A stretch of DNA of 64,000 bases from Oscarella lobularis (taxonomy: Eukaryota > Porifera > Homoscleromorpha > Homosclerophorida > Oscarellidae), in the NCBI RefSeq assembly GCF_947507565.1, contig NC_089192.1:682001-746000 (forward strand). Reading direction: 5' to 3'. Each line of letters begins with the position of its first letter. Position 1 is the stretch's first letter. Both the position numbers and the translations under genes were made by a program. Shown here piece after piece: positions 13,605 to 26,222 of this stretch. A model generated the notes under the pieces. The model searched no databases. It saw only the letters and a program-made list of their open reading frames with translations, and had not been told where the DNA came from.

Positions 13605-14190
13605 CGCATTAATTCAGAATTAATTCTGTATTTATTCAGAATTAATTCTGCATTAATTCAGAATAAATTCTGCATTAATTCATAATAAAATCCGCATTTT
13701 TTCTGCATTAATTCAGAATTAATTCTGCATTTATTCAGAATAAATTCTGAATTAATTCTGCATTAATTCAGAATAAATTTCGCATTTATTCTGCATTAAT
13801 TCAGAATTAATTCTGCATTTATTCAGAATAAATTCTGCATTAATTCAGAATAAATTCTGCATTAATTCAGAATTAATTCTGAATTAATTCAGAATAAATA
13901 CTACATTTATTCAGAATAAATTCTGCATTAATTCAGAATAAGTTCTGCATTAATTCAGAATAAATTCTGCATTAATTCAGAATAAATTACGCATTTATTC
14001 AGAATAAATTCGGCATTAGTTCCGAATAAATTCTGCATTAATTCAGAATAAATTCTGCATTAATTCAGAATAAATTCCGCATTTATTCAGAATAAATTCG
14101 GCATTAGTTCTGAATAAATTCTGCATTAATTCAGAATAAATTCTGCATTAATTCGGAATTAATTCTGAATTAATTCTGCATTTATTCAGA
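13605..14190. repeat. Satellite family B, array 4
   Basis: AT-rich family B block after exon copy 2, slightly longer than its counterpart at 4950-5426 because of extra units around 13,860-13,970. It again fuses to family A through TCAGAATTTGTCC. Confidence 0.92.
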
Positions 14191-17149
14191 ATTTGTCCTG
14201 GGGACAATTTGTCCCCAGGACAATTTGTCCTGGGACAATTTGTCCTGGGACAATTTGTCCTGGGGACAATTTGTCCTCGGACAATTTGTCCTGGGGCCAA
14301 TTTGTCCTGGGGACAATTTGTCCCCAGGACAAATTGTCCTGGCACAATTTGTCCTGGGACAATTTGTCCTGGGACAATTTGTCCTGGGACAATTTGTCCT
14401 GGGACAATTTTTTCTGGGGACTATTTGTCCTGGGGACAATTTGTCCTGGGACAATTTGTCCTGGGACAATTTCTCCTGGGACAATTTGTCCTGGGGACAA
14501 TTTGTCCTGGGACAATTTGTCCTGGAGACAATTTGTCCTGGGGACAATTTGTCCTGGGGACAATTTGTCTTGGGGACAATTTGTCTTGGGACAATTTGTC
14601 CTGGGACAATTTGTCCTGGGACAATTTGTCCTGGGGACAATTTGTCCTGAGGACAATTTGTCCTGGCACAATTTGTCCTGGGACAATTTGTCCTGGGACA
14701 ATTTGTCCTGGGACAATTTGTCCTGGGGACAATTTGTCCTGGGGACAATTTGTCCTGGGACAATTTTTCCTGGGACAATTTGTTCTGGGGACAATTTGTC
14801 CTGGGGACAATTTGAACTGGGACAATTTGTCCTGGGGACAATTTGTCCTGGGACAATTTGTCCTGGGACAATTTGTCCTGGGGACAATTTGTCCTGGGGA
14901 CAATTTGTCCTGGGACAATTTGTCCTGGGGACAATTTGTCCTGGGACAATTTGTCCTGGGACAATTTGTTCTGGGGACAATTTGTCCTGGGGACAGTTTG
15001 TCCTGGGACAATTTGTCCTTTGGACAATGTCCTTGAACAATTTGTCCTGGGGACAATTTGTCCTGGGACAATTGTCCTGGGACAATTTGTCCTGGGACAA
15101 TGTCCTTGGACAATTTGTCCTGGGGACAATTTGTCCTGGGACAATTTTCCTTGGACAATTTGTCCTGGGACAATTGTCCTGGGACAATTTGTCCTGGGAC
15201 AATTGTCCTGGGACAATTTGTCCTGGGACAATTGTCCTGGGACAATTTGTCCTGGGACAATTTGTCCTGGGACAATTTGTCCTGGGACAATTTGTCCTGG
15301 GACAATTTGTCCTGGGACAATTGTCCTGGGGGCAATTTGTCCTGGGACAATTTGTCCTGGGACAATTTGTCCTGGGACAATTTGTCCCTGGGACAATTTT
15401 TCCTGGGACAATTTGTCCTGGGGACAATTATTCCTGGGACAATTTGTCCTGGGGACAATTTTTCCTGGGACAATTTGTCCTGGGGACAATTTGTCCTGGG
15501 GAATATTTGTCCTAGGACAATTTGTCCTGGGACAATTTGTCCTGGGGACAATTATTCCTGGGACAATTTGTCCTGGGGACAATTTTTCCTGGGACAATTT
15601 GTCCTGGGGACAATTTGTCCTGGGGAATATTTGTCCTAGGACAATTTGTCCTGGGACAATTTGTGCTGGGGACAATTTTTCCTGGGACAATTTGTCCCCA
15701 GGACAAATTGTCCTGGGGACAATTTGTCCTGGGGACAATTTGTCCTGGGGACAATTTGTCTTGGGGACAATTTGTCTTGGGACAATTTGTCCTGGGACAA
15801 TTTGTCCCCAGGACAATTTGTCCTCGGGACAAATTGTCCTGGGACAATTTGTCTTACGACAATTTGTCCTTGGACAATTTGTCCTGGGACAATTTGTCCT
15901 AGGACAATTTGTCCTGGGACTATTTGTCCTGGGACAATTTGTCCTGGGGACAATTTGTCCTGAGGACAATTTGTCCTGGCACAATTTGTCCTGGGACAAT
16001 TTGTCCTGGGACAATTTGTCCTGGGACAATTTGTCCTGGGGACAATTTGTCCTGGGGACAATTTGTCCTGGGACAATTTTTCCTGGGACAATTTGTTCTG
16101 GGGACAATTTGTCCTGGGGACAATTTGAACTGGGACAATTTGTCCTGGGGACAATTTGTCCTGGGACAATTTGTCCTGGGACAATTTGTCCTGGGGACAA
16201 TTTGTCCTGGGGACAATTTGTCCTGGGACAATTTGTCCTGGGGACAATTTGTCCTGGGACAATTTGTCCTGGGACAATTTGTTCTGGGGACAATTTGTCC
16301 TGGGGACAGTTTGTCCTGGGACAATTTGTCCTTTGGACAATGTCCTTGGACAATTTGTCCTGGGGACAATTTGTCCTGGGACAATTGTCCTGGGACAATT
16401 TGTCCTGGGACAATGTCCTTGGACAATTTGTCCTGGGGACAATTTGTCCTGGGACAATTTTCCTTGGACAATTTGTCCTGGGACAATTGTCCTGGGACAA
16501 TTTGTCCTGGGACAATTGTCCTGGGACAATTTGTCCTGGGACAATTGTCCTGGGACAATTTGTCCTGGGACAATTTGTCCTGGGACAATTTGTCCTGGGA
16601 CAATTTGTCCTGGGACAATTTGTCCTGGGACAATTGTCCTGGGGGCAATTTGTCCTGGGACAATTTGTCCTGGGACAATTTGTCCTGGGACAATTTGTCC
16701 CTGGGACAATTTTTCCTGGGACAATTTGTCCTGGGGACAATTATTCCTGGGACAATTTGTCCTGGGGACAATTTTTCCTGGGACAATTTGTCCTGGGGAC
16801 AATTTGTCCTGGGGAATATTTGTCCTAGGACAATTTGTCCTGGGACAATTTGTCCTGGGGACAATTATTCCTGGGACAATTTGTCCTGGGGACAATTTTT
16901 CCTGGGACAATTTGTCCTGGGGACAATTTGTCCTGGGGACAGTTTGTCCTGGGGACAATTTGTCGTGGGGACACTTTCTTCTGGGACAATTTGTCCTGGG
17001 GACAATTTGTCCTGGGACAATTTGTCCTGGGACAATTTGTCCTGGGGACACTTTCTTCTGGGACAATTTGTCCTGGGGACAATTTGTCCTGAGACAATTT
17101 GTCCTGGGGACAATTTGTCCTTGGAAAATTTGTCCTGGGACAAATTGTC
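14191..17149. repeat. Satellite family A, array 4
   Basis: GGACAATTTGTCC array matching array 2 in its variant units (short GGACAATTGTCC units, TTTGGACAATGTCC, GGGAATATTTGTCC) but about 1.1 kb longer. The excess is explained by a higher-order duplication of about 1,313 bp: landmarks at 14,186, 14,843 and 15,515 recur at 15,499, 16,156 and 16,828. Confidence 0.94.
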
Positions 17150-18023
17150 TTTCGTCGAATCTTCGCGAAACCGCTCTCTACGTGTTGCCGTGCCATTCTA
17201 TAGGCGTAGCAATGTGAAACCCCGATTGGTAATAGTTTATTTATGACGTCAACATGTTAAACCGGTGAGGTCACGTGCATATGTTAGCGCGCCCGTCTCG
17301 TTTCAAAGAAACACGGTTTCTGGCTCGTTTTCGACGATGCGAAGGTCCGAGCGACGTCAAAAGGTAAGTAGTAGATAGTTACAATGCAGTTTTAGAGCGT
17401 TCGTCGCCCGCGGAGCGCGCGTACGAACGCGTCGCGTCGCCAAGTGGTGGCGCGAGCTTCGAATAGTGAATTTTTCGTTTCGAATGGCTTCGAAACGAAG
17501 GATTCGAGACGGTTTAGAACGTTTTGCGACGCGAAGCGTCGCTTTCGGCGTCGTTTTCGCCGAATTAATGTGTCCGTGAAAGGGGGCGTGTTCCCTTTCT
17601 TTCGCACGTGCTCTACGGCAAACGGCGACTCGGATGCCGTCGAGTGGCGGCAATTTGTAAACTGCACCATATGCCCTCTCGATCGACGTGCCGCTTATCG
17701 TCGTACGACGCGGCGTCGCGGAGTGGCGGCACGGTTAAGGTGGTGTCGTTTACGGTGTACGCGCGTAAGCGTATTGTTTGTTTCGCTTAATTTTATGTCA
17801 AAATTTGGCGAAAATTGGTAAACGTGGTACCAGGTTTTATTTGTGAGACCACGACGAATCGAATGGCACCGGTGCGGTGCTCGTGCGACGTCTCCTTGCA
17901 GAGTTGTGCGCTTTTTCGCGAAACGAGTCGCGAATTGGAAAATCGATTTTTGTCCTTCGATTTTCTGCGCCGTACAGTCGCTTCTGCTGCGGTTTTTTGG
18001 TTTTTTGAGGAGGATTTGGGATG
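17150..18023. other. Unique island U2, copy 2
   Basis: Second copy of the 7304-8177 island, about 9.85 kb downstream, with only scattered differences. It repeats the CRE palindrome TGACGTCA (17,244-17,251). Here the short ATG-led exon-like stretch ends at CAAAAG|GTAAGT, a perfect donor that copy 1 has lost through a one-base deletion. Coding status is unresolved. Confidence 0.6.
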
Positions 18024-21000
18024 GCTGCCGGCGGAGTACGTACACCACTCGCCGGAATATATACACCGCCTGCCGGCGGAGTACGTACACCGCCTGCCGG
18101 AATATATACACCGCCTGCCGGCGGAGTACGTACACAGCTTGCCGGAATATGTACACCGCCTGCCGGAATATATACACCGCCCTCCGGCGGAGTACGCACA
18201 CCGCCTGCCGGAATATATACACCGCCTGCCGGCGGAGTACGTATACCGCTTGCCGGAATACGTATACCGCTTGCCGGAATATATACACCGCCTGCCGGCG
18301 GAGTACGTACACCGCTTGCCGGAATATATACACCGCCTGCCGGCGGAGTACGTACACCGCCTGCCGGAATATATACACCGCCTGCCGGAATATATACACC
18401 GCCTTCCGGCGGAGTACGTACACCGCTTGCCGGAATATATACACCGCTTGCCGGAATATATACTCCGCCTGCCGGCGGAGTACGTACACCGCTTGCCGGA
18501 ATATATACACCGCCTGCCGGAATATATACACCGCCTGCCGGCGGAGTACGTACACCGCTTGCCGGAATATATACGCCGCCTGCCGGAATATATACACCGC
18601 CTGCCGGCGGAGTACGTACACCGCTTGCCGGAATATATACACCGCCTGCCGGAATATATACACCGCCTGCCGGCGGAGTACGTACACCGCTTGCCGGAAT
18701 ATATACACCGCCTGCCGGAATATATACACCGCCTGCAGGCGGAGTACGTACACCGCTTGCCGAAATATATACACCGCCTGCCGGCGGAGTACGTACACCG
18801 CGCTCCGCAATATATACACCGCCGGCCGGCGGAGTACGTACACCGCTTGCCGGAATATATACACCGCCTGCCGGCGGAGTACGTACACCGCTTGCCGAAA
18901 TATATACACCGCCTGCCGGAATATATACACCGCCTTCCGGCGGAGTACGTACACCGCTTGCAGGAATATATACACCGCCTGCCGGAATATATATACCGCC
19001 TGCCGGAGGAGTACGTACACCGCTCTCCGGAATATATACACCGCCTGCCGGTATATATTCATCGCCTACCGGCGGAGTACGTACACCGCCTGCCGGAATA
19101 TATACACCGCCTGCCGGAATATATACACCGCCTGCCGGCGGAGTACGTACACCGCTTGCCGGAATATATACGCCGCCTGCCGGAATATATACACCGCCTG
19201 CCGGCGGAGTACGTACACCGCTTGCCGGAATATATACACCGCCTGCCGGAATATATACACCGCCTGCCGGAATATATACACCGCCTGCCGGAATATATAC
19301 ACCGCGTGCCGGAATATATACACCGCCTACCGGCGGAGTACGTACACCGCCTGCCGGAATATATACACCGCCTGCCGGAATATATACACCGCCTGCCGGC
19401 GGAGTACGTACACCGCTTGCCGGAATATATACACCGCCTGCCGGTATATATTCATCGCCTGCCGGCGGAGTACGTACACCGCTTGCCGGAATATATACGC
19501 CGCCTGCCGGAATATATACACCGCCTGCCGGCGGAGTACGTACACCGCTTGCCGGAATATATACACCGCCTGCCGGAATATATACACCGCCTGCAGGCGG
19601 AGTACGTACACCGCTTGCCGAAATATATACACCGCCTGCCGGCGGAGTACGTACACCGCGCTCCGCAATATATACACCGCCGGCCGGCGGAGTACGTACA
19701 CCACTTGCCGGAATATATACACCGTCTGCCGGCGGAGTACGTACACCGCTTGCCGAAATATATACACCGCCTGCCGGAATATATACACCGCCTTCCGGCG
19801 GAGTACGTACACCGCTTGCCGGAATATATACACCGCCTGCCGGAATATATATACCGCCTGCCGGAGGAGTACGTACACCGCTTGCCGGAGTATATACACC
19901 GCCTGCCGGCGGAGTACGTACACCGCTTGCCGAAATATATACACCGCCTGCCGGTATATATACACCGCCTGCCGGCGGAGTACGTACACCGCTTGCCGGA
20001 ATATATACACCGCCTGCCGGAATATATACACCGCCTGCCGGATAAGTACGTACACCGCTTGCCGGAATATATACACCGCCTGCCGGTATATATACACCAC
20101 CTGCCGGAGGAGTACGTACACCGCTTGCCGGAATATATACGCCGCCTTCCGGCGGAGTACGTACACCGCCTGCCGGAATATATACACCGCCTGCCGGAAT
20201 ATATATACCGCCTGCCGGAGGAGTACGTACACCGCCTGCCGGAATATATACACCGCCTACCGGCGGAGTACGTACACCGCCTGCCGTAATATATACACCG
20301 CCTGCCGGAATATATACACCGCCTGCCGGCGGAGTACGTACACCGCTTGCCGGAATATATACACCGCCTGCCGGTATATATTCATCGCCTGCCGGCGGAG
20401 TACGTACACCGCTTGCCGGAATATATACGCCGCCTGCCGGAATATATACACCGCCTGCCGGCGGAGTACGTACACCGCTTGCCGGAATATATACACCGCC
20501 TGCCGGAATATATACACCGCCTGCAGGCGGAGTACGTACACCGCTTGCCGAAATATATACACCGCCTGCCGGCGGAGTACGTACACCGCGCTCCGCAATA
20601 TATACACCGCCGGCCGGCGGAGTACGTACACCACTTGCCGGAATATATACACCGCCTGCCGGTATATATACACCGCCTGCCGGCGGAGTACGTACACCGC
20701 TTGCCGGAATATATACACCGCCTGCCGGAATATATACACCACCTGCCGGAGGAGTACGTACACCGCTTGCCGGAATATATACGCCGCCTTCCGGCGGAGT
20801 ACGTACACCGCTTGCCGGAATATATACACCGCCTGCCGGAATATATATACCGCCTGCCGGAGGAGTACGTACACCGCTTGCCGGAATATATACACCGCCG
20901 GCGGAGTACGAACACCGCCTGCCGGAATATATACACCGCCTGCCGGAATATATACACAGCCCTCCGGCGGAGTACGTACACCGCTTGCCGAAATATATAC

Positions 21001-23675
21001 ACCGCCTGCCGGCGGAGTACGTACACCGCTTGCCGCAATATATACACCGCCGGCCGGCGGAGTACGTACACCGCTTGCCGGAGTATATACACCGCCTGCC
21101 GGCGGAGTACGTACACCGCTTGCCGAAATATATACACCGCCTGCCGGTATATATACACCGCCTGCCGGCGGAGTACGTACACCGCTTGCCGGAATATATA
21201 CACCGCCTGCCGGAATATATACACCGCCTGCCGGAGGAGTACGTACACCGCTTGCCGGAATATATACACCGCTTGCCGGAATATATACACCGCCTGCCGG
21301 AATATATACACCACCTGCCGGAGGAGTACGTACACCGCTTGCCGGAATATATACGCCGCCTTCCGGCGGAGTACGTACACCGCTTGCCGGAATATATACA
21401 CCGCCTGCCGGAATATATATACCGCCTGCCGGAGGAGTACGTACACCGCTTGCCGGAATATATACACCGCCGGCGGAGTACGAACACCGCCTGCCGGAAT
21501 ATATACACCGCCTGCCGGAATATATACACAGCCTGCCGGCGGAGTACGTACACCGCTTGCCGAAATATATACACCGCCTGCCGGCGGAGTACGTACACCG
21601 CTTGCCGCAATATATACACCGCCGGCCGGCGGAGTACGTACACCGCTTGCCTGAGTATATACACCGCCTGCCGGCGGAGTACGTACACCGCTTGCCGAAA
21701 TATATACACCGCCTGCCGGTATATATACACCGCCTGCCGGCGGAGTACGTACACCGCTTGCCGGAATATATACACCGCCTGCCGGAATATATACACCGCC
21801 TGCCGGAGGAGTAGGTACACCGCTTGCCGGAATATATACACCGCCTGCCGGAATATATACACCGCCTGCCGGAATATATACACCGCCTGCAGGCGGAGTA
21901 CGTACACCGCTTGCCGAAATATATACACCGCCTGCCGGCGGAGTACGTACACCGCTTGCTGCAATATATACACCGCCGGCGGAGTACGAACACCGCCGGC
22001 CGGAATATATACACCGCCTGCCGGAATATATACACCGCCTGCCGGCGGAGTACGTACACCGCTTGCCGGAATATATACACCGCCTGCCGGAATATATACA
22101 CCGCCTGCCGGAATATATACACCGCCTGCAGGCGGAGTACGTACACCGCTTGCCGAAATATATACACCGCCTGCCGGCGGAGTACGTACACCGCTTGCCG
22201 CAATATATACACCGCCGGCCGGCGGAGTACGTACCCCGCTTGCCGGAATATATACACCGCCTGCCGGCGGAGTACGTACACCGCTTGCCGAAATATATAC
22301 ACCGCCTGCCGGCGGAGTACGTACACCGCTTGCCGAAATATATACACTGCCGGCGGAGTACGAACACCGCCTCCCGGAATATATACACCGCCTGCCGGAA
22401 TATATACACAGCCTGCCGGCGGAGTACGTACACCGCTTGCCGGAATATATACTCCGCCTGCCGGAATATATACACCGCCTGCCGGCGGAGTACGTACACC
22501 GCTTGCCGGAATATATACACCGCTGGCGGAGTACGAACACCGCCTGCCGGAATATATACACCGCCTGCCGGAATATATACACAGCCTGCCGGCGGAGTAC
22601 GTACACCGCTTGCCGAAATATATACACCGCCTGCCGGCGGAGTACGTACACCGCTTGCCGCAATATATACACCGCCGGCCGGCGGAGTACGTACACCGCT
22701 TGCCGGAGTATATACACCGCCTGCCGGCGGAGTACGTACACCGCTCGCCGAAATATATACACCGCCTGCCGGTATATATACACCGCCTGCCGGCGGAGTA
22801 CGTACACCGCTTGCCGGAATATATACACCGCCTGCCGGAATATATACACCGCCTGCCGGAGGAGTACGTACACCGCTTGCCGGAATATATACACCGCCTG
22901 CCGGAATATATACACCGCCTGCCGGAATATATACACCGCCTGCAGGCGGAGTACGTACACCGCTTGCCGAAATATATACACCGCCTGCCGGCGGAGTACG
23001 TACACCGCTTGCCGCAATATATACACCGCCGGCGGAGTACGAACACCGCCGGCCGGAATATATACACCGCCTGCCGGAATATATACACCGCCTGCCGGCG
23101 GAGTACGTACACCGCTTGCCGGAATATATACACCGCCTGCCGGAATATATACACCGCCTGCCGGAATATATACACCGCCTGCAGGCGGAGTACGTACACC
23201 GCTTGCCGAAATATATACACCGCCTGCCGGCGGAGTACGTACACCGCTTGCCGCAATATATACACCGCCGGCCGGCGGAGTACGTACCCCGCTTGCCGGA
23301 ATATATACACCGCCTGCCGGCGGAGTACGTACACCGCTTGCCGAAATATATACACCGCCTGCCGGCGGAGTACGTACACCGCTTGCCGAAATATATACAC
23401 CGCCGGCGGAGTACGAACACCGCCTCCCGGAATATATACACCGCCTGCCGGAATATATACACAGCCTGCCGGCGGAGTACGTACACCGCTTGCCGGAATA
23501 TATACTCCGCCTGCCGGAATATATACACCGCCTGCCGGCGGAGTACGTACACCGCTTGCCGGAATATATACGCCGCCTGCCGGAATATATGCACCGCCTG
23601 CCGGCGGAGTACGTACACCGCTTGCCGGAATATATACACCGCCTGCCGGCGGAGTACGTACACCGCCTGCAGGAA
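18024..23675. repeat. Satellite family C, array 2
   Basis: A 5.6-kb array of the same 21- and 24-bp GC-rich units as 8178-9803, more than three times longer. A higher-order repeat of about 1,053 bp is visible near the right end: the junction variant GAACACCGCCGGCCGG at 21,988 recurs at 23,041 in the same context. Open frames of over 1,000 codons span the array on both strands because all unit lengths are multiples of three; the encoded proteins are simple YIHRLPAEYVHRLPE-type repeats. I treat them as satellite by-products. Confidence 0.95.
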
Positions 23676-24016
23676 TGCTCAAACTGCCCAAACCAGTTTG
23701 CGCGTGTTCGGCGCGCGTGATCACAATTCTCGACTGTAATTGGTTTTTACCTCGCCTGACGTCATTGGAATCCGGGTTTACGTGCATGTGCGACTCGCCG
23801 GTTTCAGTCACTTTCGGCCAAACTTTCTTCGAAGCAGGCGCATGTCTGCCGCGGCCGCGTTTTTCGTTCATCGGCGACACCGTGGCGGCCGAGAAAGGCA
23901 TTCTGCCGCGAGGCAGAGTCACTAGCACACGAACCGGCGGGGATTACGGCGTTTTCCGGTGAGAACGAGCGCGCGCCCAATTTCATTCACGAATCCAATA
24001 GCGCCTATTTTCACAG
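23676..24016. other. Transition sequence after the satellites
   Basis: About 340 bp of non-repetitive sequence between satellite C and the first exon-like segment. It contains a perfect CRE palindrome TGACGTCA at 23,757-23,764, making it a candidate promoter. No convincing coding region was found on either strand. Confidence 0.4.
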
Positions 24017-24475
24017 GAAATCCCCGCAATCCTTCGCGAAGGATTGCGCCCTGGGTCGACGAAGACAGCGCAACGCGGCCGGCACGTCGGTAAGTCAGCA
24101 ACGCGCCCGTTTTCGCCTTCCCCCGCGATCGATCGATTTTTTTCTTTCAGATCGTTGCGCCTCGGCGCGCGATAACGTGCGTATATATATGGGATCGCAC
24201 AGCGCGGCGCCTCCGCTCGCCGGTAAGAACTGAATCCGCGCATTTTCCGTTTTTCCCGCGCGATTGACAGTACGCGCGTTTTCTTTAGAAAAGCGACGGC
24301 GATCCCCCGTCAAAGCCGAGCAAAGCGGCTGATCGTCGCGCCGCACGACATGGACGAAGGTAACATAAGCCTACAATTCGCACATCTCTCCATTGTTCTA
24401 TATAATGTGTCATAGAATGGAGAAACATCTGTCACACAGCGCCGACAGCTGCCGCGGACCGCACCCACTTGCAAG
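24017..24475 (+). other. Chain of four unassigned spliced exons
   Basis: Four short segments with good splice signals: 24,017-24,089 (TTTTCACAG acceptor, GTAAGT donor), 24,151-24,222 (TTTCTTTCAG, GTAAGA), 24,289-24,359 (TTCTTTAG, GTAACA) and 24,440-24,475 (CACACAG, GTAATG). Lengths 73, 72, 71 and 36. When joined, one frame stays open through all four and into the next exon at 24,526, where it stops; the resulting basic, Arg/Pro/Ser-rich peptide matches no family I know. Another frame from the third exon would end in an Asp-rich tail. They could be 5' UTR exons of the small gene that follows, or the 3' end of a gene beginning in the satellites. Confidence 0.4.
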
Positions 24476-24525
24476 GTAATGACGTCATTGTAATTAATTA
24501 ATTAATTAATTAATTTGCCTTGTAG

Positions 24526-25981
24526 ACTGCTGCGACGATGACTGCGATGACGACAACAGCAATGACGACAACGATGGAGGACGGCCATAGCAAAGATGGC
24601 CTGACACTACCGACGAGGCAGAAGATCGAGGTTCGTACTTCCCTTGGGCCCCGTGTGGAGTAGGCGCGCTCATAAGGGCGGAGAGCTCTCGCACTGCACC
24701 CAAGCTGATTGCACGTTTTGCCACTGTTCCCTCTTTGGGCCAGACGGAACATGTACACTGATCGCGACCTAGGGGTTGGGAGGGAGGGTTTGAAGTGGGG
24801 CAGTGGCATCTCAGCAAGAAGCTTGTATTGTGTGCACGTGCAAGGGCCTAAATGGGGACAACAAAAAGCATAATGTACTGACCATCCTATGCATCGTGCC
24901 GCTTTGCGACTACGATAGACAAAGCATTACGTTCATGCGGGTCCGTATACCGCCATGCATTAGGATTAGGGCGGCTGTCAGTAGGTAGGGCGGTTCCCAA
25001 AGTAGATATAGGTTGTAGCTCCTTCCCCAACGTGCTTAGCTGGCAGCCGCCACGTTAGACCATTTCAGTGGATTCTGAGGTAATCTAGGTTGATTTAGAA
25101 TATAGGATAACTATCTAGGTCAATGGATTTGGAGGTAATCTAGGTTGTTGGTAGAATGTAGGATAATTATCTAGGTCAATGGATTTGGAGGTACTCTAGG
25201 TTGATTTAGTGTAGGTTTTTAATTAATTAATTAAATTTTAGGTCAATGGAATTAGAGGTACTCTAGGTTGATGTAGTATGTAGGTTTTTAAATTTTAGGT
25301 CAATGGATTTAGAGGTACTCTAGGTTGATTTAGAATGTAGGTTTAATTAATTGAATTTTAGGTCAATGGATTTAGAGGTACTCTAGGTTGATTTTTATTT
25401 GTATTAACTAATCCGTATTTTAGCGTAGTTGTATTAGAATAACTTTTGTTTTAGGTAATATTTGAATTTTTTTATTGTGTAGATAAAGGTTTGGAAAAAG
25501 CCGAGTTGAACAGAAGCCATTGGATCATGGTATCCAGTTTCTTTGGCGACTCCCGGAAGGAAGAGGTATGTATTTTAATCACGTTAATGTATCTTGTATT
25601 ATGAGGTTTTATTTTTAGAAACAGAAAAGAACGCAGATAAACGGAAAATGATGGAGCTTGGATTAGAAAACAAGTGGACAACAGAGAAGAAGGTATGACT
25701 GTATATAGAGGTCAGTACGTTTGCTTCAACTTGTTCACATTTTTTGTTAGCATTTTGGTTTAGAGACAAAAAGGCGAGGAAAGGAGGAGGAGGGCACGTC
25801 ATTTTTTATTTGGAGTTTGCCCTTGGCACAAGCAAGTGAAAGAGGTAATTTAATTGGGCATATTGATGTATATTTTTGAGCATTTTTTGTTTATAAACAG
25901 AACAAAGGAAGAAAGGCGAATGATGAAGATTGCATGTGAATTGAAACTGTGTATTTTTTTGCATGCAGGGTGGGAAAATAA
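24526..25981 (+). CDS. Candidate small spliced gene, unknown product
   Basis: Five exons can be joined without a stop: 24,526-24,630 (ATG at 24,538), 25,514-25,565, 25,619-25,692, 25,764-25,844, 25,901-25,935, then 25,969 to TAA at 25,979-25,981. The product would be about 115 residues, Thr/Met-rich at the start and basic in the middle (EKKRQKGEERRRRAR), with a CPWHK motif near the end. I do not recognise it. Donors are GTTCGT, GTATGT, GTATGA, GTAATT and GTGAAT. A different acceptor at 25,482 gives another open reading of the second exon, so the model is uncertain. The first intron (24,631-25,513) holds a 62-bp tandem repeat. Confidence 0.33.
25066..25412. repeat. Roughly 62-bp tandem repeat
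   Basis: About five and a half diverged copies of an AT-rich unit containing the landmarks TAGGTCAATGGATTT, AGGTACTCTAGGTTGATTTA and a variable TTTAATTAATTAA stretch. It lies within the putative first intron of the small unassigned gene. It is unrelated to satellites A-C. The neighbouring 24,631-25,065 contains no gene that I can see. Confidence 0.8.
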
Positions 25982-26222
25982 AGGGGAGAGGAGAAAAGGG
26001 TGGGAAAATAAAGGAGAAGGGAAGAGGGCGGGGAAATAAAGAAAAGGAAGAGGGGCTCTGCACATTGCGCATTTTTTGCTTTTCATCCTTTTCCATTGAC
26101 CTATCTCACGTTCATCATTTGCGTACGTTAGTTTTTTTCTCAAAATAATTTCTTTAGGGTGATCTGTCACGTGCTCGACTTCCCCGTCTACTACGTACTG
26201 CGTGTTGTAGCTCCTTCAGCTA